This document shows positions 1 to 6,825 of a stretch of DNA of 19,789 nucleotides, piece after piece. The position numbers and the translations under genes are program-made. Position 1 is the first letter of the stretch. Each line of letters starts with the position of its first letter. Location: positions 1 to 19,789 of the forward strand of contig DASSDW010000144.1 in NCBI GenBank assembly GCA_035696925.1. Reading direction: 5' to 3'. This stretch comes from JAJNBA01 sp035696925 (GTDB lineage: Bacteria > Actinomycetota > UBA4738 > HRBIN12). Under the pieces are notes generated by a model, which ran no database searches, had not been told where the DNA came from, and saw nothing but the letters and a program-made list of their open reading frames with translations.

Positions 1-633
1 CGCCACGACCCGCTGCGCCTCGCCGAGGACGCCGTCCGCGGGCGCGTCGGCCCATCGCCGCACAGCGATCGACGCGAGCAGCTTCTCCGCCTCGGGGTCC
101 GGCCGGTGCTTGCTCAGGAGTTGCACCGCTTCGTCCAGATCGCTGCGGTCCGCGAGGATCCGGGCCAGCCCGATCGCGGCGTCGCGGTTGCCCTCGTCCT
201 CCTCGAGCACCCGCCGGTAGCCCGTCTCCGCCGTCGCGAGGTCCCCGGACGCCTCCACCGTGCGTGCCTCCTCGGCGTGCTTCTCCGCCTCGGTCGGGAG
301 GATCGAGTCGATGAAGCGGTTCACCTCCGGCTCCGGATACGCGCCGATGAACCCCGTCACCGCCTGACCGTCCTTGAACGCGATCACCGTGGGGATGCTC
401 TGCACCCCGAAGGCGGAGGCGGTCAGCGGGTTCGCATCGGTATCGAGCTTCGCGAGCAGGAAGGCCCCCGAGCGTTCGTCGGCCACCTTCTCGAGCGTAG
501 GCGTCAGCTGACGGCACGGGCCACACCAGGCGGCCCACATGTCCACGACGACCGGCCGCTCCTTCGAGCCCTCCACGACGACCTGCTCGAAGGTCTGATC
601 CGTCACCTCGATCACGTTGGTCGACGTTGTCAT
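1..633 (-). CDS. Thioredoxin-TPR chaperedoxin (CnoX/YbbN-like), C-terminus outside window
   Basis: The reading frame is open from the ATG at 633 down to base 1, giving 211 codons with the C-terminus missing. The first ~105 residues are a thioredoxin fold with the active site WCGPC (Cys37, Cys40) and the cis-proline segment SIPT. From about residue 110 the sequence turns into alanine/glutamate-rich helical hairpins of TPR type, including a segment GNRDAAIGLARIL. This thioredoxin-plus-TPR layout is that of YbbN/CnoX, a cytoplasmic holdase that also forms mixed disulfides with clients; that role is inferred from the family. A purine-rich ribosome site (GGGAAGAG) sits just before the ATG. It lies 124 bp downstream of csoR on the same strand and has a possible promoter of its own (see 686-714). 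Family assignment is firm; the specific CnoX role is less certain. Confidence 0.9.
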   Translation of the reverse strand, partial: MTTSTNVIEVTDQTFEQVVVEGSKERPVVVDMWAAWCGPCRQLTPTLEKVADERSGAFLLAKLDTDANPLTASAFGVQSIPTVIAFKDGQAVTGFIGAYPEPEVNRFIDSILPTEAEKHAEEARTVEASGDLATAETGYRRVLEEDEGNRDAAIGLARILADRSDLDEAVQLLSKHRPDPEAEKLLASIAVRRWADAPADGVLGEAQRVVA

Positions 634-685
634 CCCGCTCTTCCCACTCCTCGTGTCCTCGGTCGCATCCGGGTGCGCTCCGGCC

Positions 686-714
686 AGTCTCGATGACGGC
701 CACCTGGGTGACAA
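686..714 (-). promoter_or_regulatory. Possible sigma-70-type promoter of the thioredoxin-TPR gene
   Basis: On the minus strand TTGTCA (709-714) lies 17 bp upstream of GAGACT (686-691), a -35/-10 pair with ideal spacing. It would start transcription about 45 nt before the ATG at 633. The -10 match is weak, so this is a suggestion only. Confidence 0.35.
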
Positions 715-757
715 CGCGCCCGAGGTCCCGTTCTGTTCCTCGCGGCACCACCGGTGA

Positions 758-1033
758 TCAGCGGCCGGAGAACCGCGCGACCGCGCTCATCAGCTCCTCC
801 ACTTTCTGCTCTCCGTCGCCCGCCTCGATGCTCTCCGTCACGCAATGACGCACGTGGGCGTCGAGCAACCCCATCCCGACGGCTCTGAGGGCCGCGGTCA
901 CGGAGTTCACCTGCGTGAGGATGTCGATGCAGTACACATCCTCGTCGACCATCCGCTGCAGGCCCCGCACTTGTCCCTCGATCCGGCGCAGGCGGGTCTG
1001 CAGATCGCCCTTGTTCCTGGCGTAGCCGTACAC
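758..1033 (-). CDS. csoR: CsoR-type copper-sensing transcriptional repressor
   Basis: A 91-aa all-helical repressor of the CsoR/RcnR family, which releases DNA when it binds Cu(I). The GTG start at 1033 is chosen because GGGAGG lies 5 nt upstream and because family proteins begin near this point; the frame stays open much further upstream but with no family similarity. The copper triad is complete: Cys35 (in VYCID), His60 and Cys64 (in HVRHC), matching the Cys-His-Cys set of Mycobacterium tuberculosis CsoR, with a Tyr before the first Cys as in that protein. The N-terminal segment LRRIEGQVRGLQRM is the family DNA-contact helix. A perfect GC-rich palindrome 46 bp upstream is the expected operator. 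No copper ATPase or chaperone gene is next to it, so the rest of its regulon must lie elsewhere. Identification is firm. Confidence 0.95.
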   Translation of the reverse strand: MYGYARNKGDLQTRLRRIEGQVRGLQRMVDEDVYCIDILTQVNSVTAALRAVGMGLLDAHVRHCVTESIEAGDGEQKVEELMSAVARFSGR

Positions 1034-1075
1034 GGCATCCTCCCTTCCGCCGCAGCCGCCGCGGCTCAGCCGGTC

Positions 1076-1081
1076 ATGATA
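1076..1081 (-). promoter_or_regulatory. Probable -10 box of csoR
   Basis: TATCAT on the minus strand, overlapping the left end of the CsoR palindrome. Transcription would start about 35 nt before the GTG at 1033, leaving room for the GGGAGG ribosome site. An operator over the -10/spacer region fits autorepression. Confidence 0.45.
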
Positions 1082-1095
1082 CCCCCAGGGGGTAT
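1079..1095. promoter_or_regulatory. CsoR operator palindrome
   Basis: ATACCCCC-A-GGGGGTAT is a perfect 8-bp inverted repeat around one central A. The G/C tract flanked by TAT/ATA is the classic CsoR/RcnR operator layout. It lies between the divergent csoR and E1-alpha genes and overlaps the proposed csoR -10 box. Confidence 0.85.
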
Positions 1096-1127
1096 AGGAC
1101 GCGCTCGGGTTCCCCAGGAAACCGCTG

Positions 1128-1133
1128 TATCCT
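1128..1133 (+). promoter_or_regulatory. Possible -10 box of the E1-alpha gene
   Basis: TATCCT 26 bp before the GTG at 1160. It would give a ~20-nt leader containing the GAGGAG ribosome site. The CsoR palindrome would then lie upstream of the -35 position, so control of this gene by CsoR is less likely than csoR autoregulation. Confidence 0.4.
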
Positions 1134-1159
1134 GCGGGGACGGTGCGAGGAGACACGGC

Positions 1160-2173
1160 GTGTCCACCCGGGTAGCCGAAACCCCACACGGCGCGCTCGG
1201 CCTGACGGCCGACGATCTCGCGTCGATGCACCGATTGCTCCTCACATCGCGGCTGCTGGACGAGGCCGCGCTCCGCCAGAACCGGATGGGTCGCGCGCCG
1301 TTCGTGGTGCCAGCGGCGGGACACGAAGGTTGTCAGATCGGGACCGCCTGGGCGATGCGCCGAGGCACCGACATCTGGCTCCCCTACTACCGGGACCTCG
1401 GCATCGTCCTCAGCGCCGGGATGACACCGTACGAGGTCTTCCTCGGCGTCTTCGCCAAGGCCGACGATCCGTCCTCGGGCGGCCGGCAGATGCCGGCGCA
1501 CTGGGGTTCCCGACGCCTCGGCATCATCAGCGGCTCGTCCCCCATCGCCACGCAGGTTCCGCACGCGGCCGGGATCGCCTACGCCGCGAAGTACCGGGGG
1601 GAGGACGCCGTGGTCGGCTGCTGGTTCGGCGACGGCGCCACGAGCGAGGGAGACTGGCACGAGGGCCTGAACTTCAGCGGGATCCACCGTCTGCCCGTGA
1701 TCTTCGTGTGCGAGAACAACCAGTACGCGATCAGCGTCCCGCAGTCCAAGCAGATGGCCGTGAAGGACGTGGCGAGCCGCGCCGAGGGGTACGGCTTCCC
1801 CGGCGTCGTCGTCGACGGCAACGACGTCCTCGCGTGCTACGGCGCGATGAAGACCGCGCACGAGCGGGCGCGAGCCGGTGAGGGTCCCACGTTGATCGAG
1901 TGCAAGACCTACCGGTTCATGCCCCACACCTCCGACGACGACGACAAGAGCTACCGCTCACGCGACGAGGTGGAGCAGGCGAGGGCCCGGGACCCGCTGG
2001 TGCAGTTCGCCTCGTACCTGCGCGAGCACGGCCTGTTGGACGATGCCGCGCACGACGCGCTCCGCGCCGAGATCAAGGAGGAGATCGACGAGGCGATCCG
2101 GGCCGCATGGGACGCACCGGATCCCGACCCGGACAGCGCCCTCCGGCATGTGTTCCAGGAGGAGGAGCGTTGA
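1160..2173 (+). CDS. Branched-chain-type 2-oxoacid dehydrogenase E1 subunit alpha
   Basis: A 337-aa thiamine-diphosphate (TPP) dependent E1-alpha subunit. With E1-beta it decarboxylates 2-oxoacids and passes the acyl group to a lipoyl-E2. The TPP motif is clear: GDG at 157-159 through NN at 186-187 in ENNQYAIS. Other hallmarks are AGHEGCQIG near residue 55, RQMPAHWGS near 110 and the phosphorylation-loop-like segment HTSDDDDKSYR near 255. These resemble branched-chain 2-oxoacid dehydrogenase (Thermus-type) more than pyruvate dehydrogenase, so the substrate is probably the 2-oxoacids of Val, Leu and Ile; this is inference. The GTG at 1160 is chosen for GAGGAG 7 nt upstream; the frame is open further 5' but that part is antisense to csoR. 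The stop overlaps the next start (TTGA), implying translational coupling. Confidence 0.93.
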   Translation: MSTRVAETPHGALGLTADDLASMHRLLLTSRLLDEAALRQNRMGRAPFVVPAAGHEGCQIGTAWAMRRGTDIWLPYYRDLGIVLSAGMTPYEVFLGVFAKADDPSSGGRQMPAHWGSRRLGIISGSSPIATQVPHAAGIAYAAKYRGEDAVVGCWFGDGATSEGDWHEGLNFSGIHRLPVIFVCENNQYAISVPQSKQMAVKDVASRAEGYGFPGVVVDGNDVLACYGAMKTAHERARAGEGPTLIECKTYRFMPHTSDDDDKSYRSRDEVEQARARDPLVQFASYLREHGLLDDAAHDALRAEIKEEIDEAIRAAWDAPDPDPDSALRHVFQEEER

Positions 2174-3159
2174 CGGAGAAGAACGTGGTCACCGCGGTGC
2201 GCGACGCGCTCCACGACGAGATGGCGAACGACGAGCGCATCGTGCTGCTCGGAGAGGACGTGGGCGCGCGTGGCGGCGTCTTCCGGATCTCCGACGGCTG
2301 GATGGCGGAGTTCGGCGAGGAGCGGGTGATCGACACGCCGCTCGCCGAGTCGGGGATCGTCGGCATCGCGATCGGGATGGCGCTGCACGGCCTCCTGCCG
2401 GTCGCGGAGATCCAGTTCGCGGACTTCATCCATCCCGCGTTCGACCAGGTCGTCTCCGAGGCCGCCAGGCTCCGGTACCGCTCGAACGGCGACTTCGGCG
2501 TCCCGATGGTGATCCGCACGCCGTACGGCGGCGGGATCCACGGGGCCCTGTATCACTCGCAGTCCATCGAGGCGTTCTACGCCCACATCCCCGGCATCAA
2601 GGTCGTCGTGCCGGCCACACCCGCCGACGCCGCCGGTCTGCTCCGGAGCGCGATCCAGGACCCCGATCCGGTCCTGTTCCTCGAACACAAGAAGACCTAC
2701 CGCGCGATCAAGGGGGAGGTGGCCGACGGCGCTTATCTCACGCCGATCGGCGTCGCGGAGGTGAAGCGGGAAGGCGACGACCTGACGTGCATCAGCTACG
2801 GCTACTCGCTCCACCTCTGCCTGGACGCGGCACAGCGCCTCGCCGAGGACGCGGACGTATCGGTCGAGGTCGTGGACGTGCGGACCCTCGCGCCGCTCGA
2901 CGTCGACACCATCGTGGGCTCCGTCCGCAAGACCGGGAAGGCGATGGTCGTGTACGAGGACAACCGGACGTACGGCGCCGGCGCGGAGATCGCCTCCACG
3001 ATCGCCGAGCAGGCTCTGTTCGACCTCGATGCCCCGATCCTCCGCATCGGCGGGCCCGACATCCCGGCGATGCCGTTCGCGGCGCCCCTGGAGCACTACT
3101 TCATGGAGCCCGAGCCGGATCACATCTACGCGCGGATGCGCGAGCTCGCCCGCGCATAG
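2170..3159 (+). CDS. Branched-chain-type 2-oxoacid dehydrogenase E1 subunit beta
   Basis: A 329-aa E1-beta subunit, the partner of the preceding alpha subunit; the two form the heterotetramer that binds TPP at its interfaces. Recognisable family segments are LGEDVGARGGVF near residue 28, DTPLAESGIVG near 55, EIQFADFIHPAFDQ near 80, an HSQS motif near 130 and the transketolase C-terminal domain from about residue 200 (EVVDVRTLAPLD). The TTG at 2170 is the start: AGGAGG begins 13 nt upstream, it overlaps the alpha stop by 4 bp, and the protein then begins as family members do. No E2 or E3 gene follows; lipA comes next, 26 bp on. The family is certain. The branched-chain preference is inferred from resemblance to Thermus and Bacillus branched-chain enzymes. 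Confidence 0.93.
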   Translation: MTEKNVVTAVRDALHDEMANDERIVLLGEDVGARGGVFRISDGWMAEFGEERVIDTPLAESGIVGIAIGMALHGLLPVAEIQFADFIHPAFDQVVSEAARLRYRSNGDFGVPMVIRTPYGGGIHGALYHSQSIEAFYAHIPGIKVVVPATPADAAGLLRSAIQDPDPVLFLEHKKTYRAIKGEVADGAYLTPIGVAEVKREGDDLTCISYGYSLHLCLDAAQRLAEDADVSVEVVDVRTLAPLDVDTIVGSVRKTGKAMVVYEDNRTYGAGAEIASTIAEQALFDLDAPILRIGGPDIPAMPFAAPLEHYFMEPEPDHIYARMRELARA

Positions 3160-3171
3160 CGGGACGCTGGC

Positions 3172-3177
3172 TACACT
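3172..3177 (+). promoter_or_regulatory. Leaderless-type -10 box before lipA
   Basis: TACACT ends 8 nt before the ATG at 3186, in the short gap after the E1-beta stop. No convincing ribosome site precedes the ATG. This spacing matches leaderless mRNAs of actinobacteria, so lipA may be transcribed independently of the E1 genes. Confidence 0.5.
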
Positions 3178-3185
3178 CGGTTGCG

Positions 3186-4163
3186 ATGGCATCCATGCCG
3201 CGCGGGACCGATCACAATCCGAACAGGCGGCGCCTCCATCTGCCGATCGTCGGCGTCACGAACGGGCCGGGTGTGGAGACCAACTCCGGCCGGAAGCCCC
3301 CGTGGCTCAAGGTGCGCCTCACGACGGGTCCCAACTACGAGGACCTCAAGGGCATCATGCGCGAGCGTTCGCTCCACACCGTGTGCGAGGAGGCGATGTG
3401 CCCGAACATCCGCGAGTGCTGGGAGGAGCGCGAGGCGACGTTCCTGATCCTGGGATCGAAGTGCACGCGGCGCTGCGGCTTCTGCGACGTGATGACGGCG
3501 AAGCCGGACCCGGTCGACGAAGAGGAGCCGGCGAGGATCGCCGATGCCGTCGGCGAGATGGGGCTGCGCTACGTCGTGCTCACCGGCGTCGCCCGCGACG
3601 ACCTGGAGGACGGAGGAGCGCGGATCTGGGCCTCGGCGATCCGTGCCGTCCGCGAGGCGGTGCCGGGGATCGGCGTCGAGGTGCTGCCGTCGGACTTCAA
3701 GGGCGGCGAGCGGGACATCGCGACGGTGCTCGACGCCGAGCCGGACGTGTTCGCTCACAACCTGGAGACCGTGCGCAGGCTCCACGATCGGATCCGTCCG
3801 GCGTTCGGCTACGACCGGTCCCTGGACGTACTGCGCTTCGCGAAGCGCCACCGCGTCGGTCAGGTCACGAAGTCGAACCTGATCCTCGGCACGGGCGAGC
3901 GACCCGAGGAGATCCCGACCGCGATGCAGGATCTCCGCGATGCCGGCATCCAGATCCTCACGATGGGCCAGTACCTCCGGCCGACCGGCTTCCACCTGCC
4001 CGTGGACCGCTGGGTCCATCCCGATGAGTTCTCGGAGTGGAAGCGGACCGGCGAGGAGATGGGCATCGCCCACGTCGAGGCCGGGCCGCTCGTCCGCTCC
4101 AGCTACCACGCCGGCAAGCAGCTCCGGCGCGCGGTGGAAGCCGGGGTCTCAGCCCCCGCTTGA
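3186..4163 (+). CDS. lipA: Lipoyl synthase (radical SAM)
   Basis: A 325-aa lipoyl synthase, which inserts two sulfurs into the octanoyl group carried on E2 and H-protein lipoyl domains. Both iron-sulfur cluster motifs are present: the auxiliary cluster Cys67-x4-Cys72-x5-Cys78 and the radical SAM Cys93-x3-Cys97-x2-Cys100 (CTRRCGFC). Near the C-terminus VRSSYHAG holds the conserved serine that ligates the auxiliary cluster. The segment TGVARDDLEDGGA and the HNLETV motif are also typical. The ATG at 3186 fits a leaderless promoter; ATG 3195 is an alternative. It directly follows the E1 genes, whose complex needs lipoate, so the context fits. No lipB is in the window. The last 15 bp overlap the convergent gene on the other strand. 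Confidence 0.97.
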   Translation: MASMPRGTDHNPNRRRLHLPIVGVTNGPGVETNSGRKPPWLKVRLTTGPNYEDLKGIMRERSLHTVCEEAMCPNIRECWEEREATFLILGSKCTRRCGFCDVMTAKPDPVDEEEPARIADAVGEMGLRYVVLTGVARDDLEDGGARIWASAIRAVREAVPGIGVEVLPSDFKGGERDIATVLDAEPDVFAHNLETVRRLHDRIRPAFGYDRSLDVLRFAKRHRVGQVTKSNLILGTGERPEEIPTAMQDLRDAGIQILTMGQYLRPTGFHLPVDRWVHPDEFSEWKRTGEEMGIAHVEAGPLVRSSYHAGKQLRRAVEAGVSAPA

Positions 4164-4457
4164 CGCGGGTGCGGCCGTGAGTGTGCCGGGCTCCCGGGCG
4201 CGATCGAGCGCGTCCCTGGCCTTCATGCGACCAACGACGTCACCGAACGAGAACTCACCGACCCAGGCCTTCTCGCGCGCCGCGTCGAGCCTGCGCCGCC
4301 AGATGACGAGAGCGACGGAGATGATCGCGATCACGCCGAGTGCCAAGAGCACGTAGCTGGGAACCGTCACGAGGAACCAGACGGTGAGTGGTGCGACGAC
4401 TGCGATCAACGCGATGGAGAACGCCTTGCCTGTAGCGGTCCTTGGCCAATGGGCCAT
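4149..4457 (-). CDS. Small two-helix membrane protein, function unknown
   Basis: A 102-aa protein. The ATG at 4457 has GGGAGG about 6 nt upstream, which favours it over an upstream TTG at 4496. Residues ~10-30 (FSIALIAVVAPLTVWFLV) and ~31-50 (YVLLALGVIAIISVALVIW) form two adjacent hydrophobic helices. A basic stretch WRRRLDAAREK follows and should face the cytoplasm, then a soluble tail of ~45 residues (GEFSFGDVVGRMKARDAL). No family is recognised and no function is proposed. Its 3' end overlaps the end of lipA by 15 bp (tail-to-tail). Confidence 0.7.
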   Translation of the reverse strand: MAHWPRTATGKAFSIALIAVVAPLTVWFLVTVPSYVLLALGVIAIISVALVIWRRRLDAAREKAWVGEFSFGDVVGRMKARDALDRAREPGTLTAAPASSGG

Positions 4458-4535
4458 GACAACCTCCCGATCTCGAAGAGGAACCGTGGAAGGCAAGGTC
4501 GCGAGGTCTTCGCGCGTTCGCCCGTCTTGGACGGT

Positions 4536-4550
4536 TCCACCCTTGGTGGA
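4536..4550. repeat. Short perfect hairpin
   Basis: TCCACC-CTT-GGTGGA, a 6-bp stem with a 3-nt loop, just past the end of the weak ORF at 4557-4739 and upstream of the 4149-4457 gene. No U tract follows on either strand, so a terminator role is only possible. Confidence 0.35.
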
Positions 4551-4556
4551 CGGTGC

Positions 4557-4739
4557 TCAGTCTGCGAGGATGCTGCGGTCCTCGGCGGTGCGATCCCGCT
4601 GGAACGATCCTCTTCCTCGGTCCGAGTGGAGCGTGAACCCATTCGGGACCCGCGGGGACGCGTTCCGCTCCCGGGGCCTCAGCCGATGGGACAACGCTTC
4701 CAGGAGTCGGGCGGTGGGGTCTCGCAGGGTGGTTCTCAT
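4557..4739 (-). CDS. Possible small ORF of 60 aa
   Basis: ATG at 4739 preceded by GAGGGAGGG about 6 nt upstream, which is the main support. The 60-residue product is Arg-rich and polar, beginning MRTTLRDPTARLLEAL, with no hydrophobic segment and no recognised family. It lies on the same strand as its neighbours, between the radical SAM gene and the small membrane protein. The good ribosome site makes it worth listing, but the composition is also what a chance frame gives at this GC content. Confidence 0.3.
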   Translation of the reverse strand: MRTTLRDPTARLLEALSHRLRPRERNASPRVPNGFTLHSDRGRGSFQRDRTAEDRSILAD

Positions 4740-4861
4740 TCGGTGCCCTCCCTCATTCGGGGGGCTGCCCTCGGCCTCTTCGGGAGCGGTCCCGCTCACT
4801 TCGTATGTCCATCCTCTCACTTCCGGCCTTCGGCGCGACGGGTCAAGGGCAGCCACCAGCG

Positions 4862-5839
4862 CTAGAGCAGTCGCAATTGCTCCGACCTCTGTTCCCACGG
4901 ACGATCGCGGTCACGTCGGAAGAACCGACGTGCCGGCTCAACGGTCCGACGGATCCCACCCGCGGCGGTCATCATCGACGCCACCCGACGACCGAGACCC
5001 TCGCGGAGAGCCTTCGGTCCGTACGGCTGCCGGTACATCTGGAGGTAGCGCGGGACGAGGTCGGGGTGGGCTTCCTCGAGCCATGGGAGGAACTCCTCGC
5101 GGACGCCGGGGCGCAGGTGCAAGAGGATCGGTGAGACGTGGGTCGCGCCGGCGTCGATCGCGGCCTCGACGAGCGCGCGGAGCTGCTCGGGGCGGTCGGA
5201 GATGCCCGGCAAGATCGGCGCCATCAGAACGCCGGTGGGGATACCCACCTCGGTGAGTGTCCGGATCGCGTCGATCCGCGCCTTGGGATGGGGCGTGCCA
5301 GGCTCCGTCTCACGCCAGACCGCGTCGTCCAGCGTGCCGATCGAGAATGCCGCCGACACCGTGGTGACCTCGGCAGCTCGCTGCAGCAGGTCGACGTCGC
5401 GGAGGATCAGCGTGCCCTTCGTCAGGATCGAGAACGGGTTGCGATAGTCGACGAGCGCCTCGAGGATCCCGCGCATCAGCTTGTACCGGCCCTCCGCGCG
5501 CTGATACGGGTCGGTGTTCGTGCCCATCGCGATGTGCTCGCCCTTCCAGCGCTTCGCGGCGAGCTCGCGACGCAACACGTCGGGGGCGTTCACCTTCACG
5601 ACGATCTTCGTCTCGAAGTCACGGCCGGCGTTCATGTCGAGGTACGTGTGCGTCGGCCTCGCGAAGCAATAGACGCATGCATGCGAACAGCCCCGATAGG
5701 GGTTGATGGTCCAGTCGAAGGGAAGGGCGCCGCCCGGCACGCGGTTGATGATCGACTTCGCCTCAGACTCGATGAACGTGATGCCGCGGAACTCGGGCGT
5801 GTCGAACGTCGTCGAGGCGATCTCGAAGAGCTGATCCAT
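4862..5839 (-). CDS. Rv2578c-family radical SAM protein (SplB-related)
   Basis: A 325-aa radical SAM enzyme. The cluster motif is Cys51-x3-Cys55-x2-Cys58 within NPYRGCSHACVYCFARPTH, the signature of the group that includes Rv2578c of M. tuberculosis and is distantly related to spore photoproduct lyase. Following segments (MGTNTDPYQRAE near 105, ILTKGTLILRD near 140, APILPGISD near 210) also fit. The reaction is not established for the group. ATG 5839 is taken because the family protein begins close to here and a -10 box lies 9 nt upstream. A LexA-type box overlaps that promoter, and Rv2578c is, to my recollection, among LexA-regulated genes of M. tuberculosis, so a DNA-damage-linked role is plausible. 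Family is firm, function open. Confidence 0.93.
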   Translation of the reverse strand: MDQLFEIASTTFDTPEFRGITFIESEAKSIINRVPGGALPFDWTINPYRGCSHACVYCFARPTHTYLDMNAGRDFETKIVVKVNAPDVLRRELAAKRWKGEHIAMGTNTDPYQRAEGRYKLMRGILEALVDYRNPFSILTKGTLILRDVDLLQRAAEVTTVSAAFSIGTLDDAVWRETEPGTPHPKARIDAIRTLTEVGIPTGVLMAPILPGISDRPEQLRALVEAAIDAGATHVSPILLHLRPGVREEFLPWLEEAHPDLVPRYLQMYRQPYGPKALREGLGRRVASMMTAAGGIRRTVEPARRFFRRDRDRPWEQRSEQLRLL

Positions 5840-5848
5840 GGATCTGAC

Positions 5849-5868
5849 AGGATAGAACGTATGTTCGA
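5849..5868 (-). promoter_or_regulatory. SOS (LexA) box abutting the -10 box of the radical SAM gene
   Basis: On the minus strand TCGAACATACGTTCTA (5868 to 5853) carries GAAC-N4-GTTC and matches 11 of the 12 fixed positions of the mycobacterial SOS box TCGAAC-N4-GTTCGA. It also fits the Gram-positive consensus CGAACRNRYGTTYC apart from the last base. It runs straight into TATCCT (5849-5854), a -10 box 9 nt before the ATG. LexA bound here would cover the -10/-35 spacer. Confidence 0.75.
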
Positions 5869-5884
5869 TTCTGGCTAGGCCCGC

Positions 5885-6280
5885 TCAGTGGGGAGCATCG
5901 ACCCGCTCGGCGAGCCTGGGCAGCATCGCCAGAGCGATCTCGGGCTCCTCCTTGAGCAGTTCCTGGAAGTCGCTCCTGGAGATCGCGAGGCACCGCACCG
6001 ACGTCTTCGCCCGGATGCGCGCCTTCCGCGGATCATCGGTGAGGAGTGCGAGCTCTCCGAAGAACTCCCCCGCTCCGAGCTCCCAGGACCGGCCGTCGGG
6101 GGTCCGGACCTCCACGGTCCCCTCCTCGAGGACGAACATGCCCGAGCCGGGTTGACCCACCTCGACGAGGACCCATCCGGCGGGCTCCTCGAACTCGGTG
6201 GAGAGCTCCGCGATCCGCTCCAACGCGCGGTCGTGCAGGTCCGCGAACAGCGGGATCCGTCGGAGCTTCTCGATGTCCAT
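5885..6280 (-). CDS. Cyclic-nucleotide-binding-domain protein (no DNA-binding domain)
   Basis: A 131-aa protein that is essentially one CAP/CRP-type effector domain. Residues 1-25 form the lead-in helices (LRRIPLFADLHDRALERIAEL), followed by the beta-roll with GQPGSGMFVLEEGTVEV and the phosphate-binding cassette GEFFGELALLTDDPRKARIRA near residues 70-88. The cassette has the Gly-Glu pair of cNMP sites, and Arg81/Arg84 sit near the usual arginine position. There is no helix-turn-helix after it, so it is not a CRP-type regulator on its own; it may act as a ligand-binding partner or regulator of another protein. ATG 6280 lies 8 nt after a TAGCGT -10 box and lacks a ribosome site, consistent with a leaderless message. 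Ligand unknown. Confidence 0.88.
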   Translation of the reverse strand: MDIEKLRRIPLFADLHDRALERIAELSTEFEEPAGWVLVEVGQPGSGMFVLEEGTVEVRTPDGRSWELGAGEFFGELALLTDDPRKARIRAKTSVRCLAISRSDFQELLKEEPEIALAMLPRLAERVDAPH

Positions 6281-6288
6281 CGCGCCGG

Positions 6289-6294
6289 ACGCTA
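6289..6294 (-). promoter_or_regulatory. Leaderless-type -10 box of the cNMP-binding gene
   Basis: TAGCGT on the minus strand, ending 8 nt before the ATG at 6280, with no ribosome site between. Confidence 0.5.
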
Positions 6295-6321
6295 CACGAC
6301 CGAAGAGGACACGAGGGGCGC

Positions 6322-6393
6322 GCGAACGTAGTCCCGATGTGAAGGGATTCGGGGCTCAAGCACTGAGCGACGAAGGAGCGAACGTAGCCCCGA
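6322..6393. repeat. Direct repeat pair and long-loop inverted repeat downstream of rnpB
   Basis: GCGAACGTAG(T/C)CCCGA occurs at 6322-6337 and again at 6378-6393 (15 of 16 identical). TCGGGGCT (6349-6356) is a perfect 8-bp inverted match to AGCCCCGA (6386-6393) with a 29-nt loop. Read on the minus strand the stem follows the 3' end of RNase P RNA by ~10 nt and could stop transcription or shield the 3' end, but no U tract follows. It may instead be a dispersed intergenic repeat. Confidence 0.55.
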
Positions 6394-6401
6394 GAACACG
6401 T

Positions 6402-6810
<409 letters not shown>

Positions 6811-6816
6811 ACACCT

Positions 6817-6822
6817 AGCGTA
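6817..6822 (-). promoter_or_regulatory. -10 box of rnpB
   Basis: TACGCT on the minus strand, 6 nt before the 5' end of the RNA inferred from helix P1. It sits in an 8-bp palindrome GCGTACGC, and the -35 region must lie inside the end of the RNase HI gene, whose stop is at 6826-6828. Confidence 0.55.
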
Positions 6823-6825
6823 CGC

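Larger units (their letters stand above)
4458..4861. other. 404-bp stretch without a confident gene
   Basis: Between the small membrane protein and the radical SAM gene. It holds one weak minus-strand ORF (4557-4739) and a short hairpin (4536-4550). Longer open frames on both strands look like high-GC chance frames: arginine- and serine-rich translations without recognisable domains. I see no tRNA or mobile element here. Confidence 0.5.

Noticed and set aside
845..1159. Longer N-terminus for E1-alpha (start at 845)
   Set aside because: It would run antisense through csoR and across its operator. The ribosome site at the GTG 1160 and the family length favour the shorter form.
4384..5256. A 290-codon plus-strand frame in the 4.4-5.2 kb region
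   Set aside because: Ser/Arg-rich with no domain; half of it is antisense to the radical SAM gene and its start lies in the small membrane protein gene.
6322..6393. A tRNA or tRNA remnant next to rnpB
   Set aside because: The GGGGCT/AGCCCC ends pair like an acceptor stem, but there is no T-loop, anticodon stem or CCA arrangement and the span is too short.
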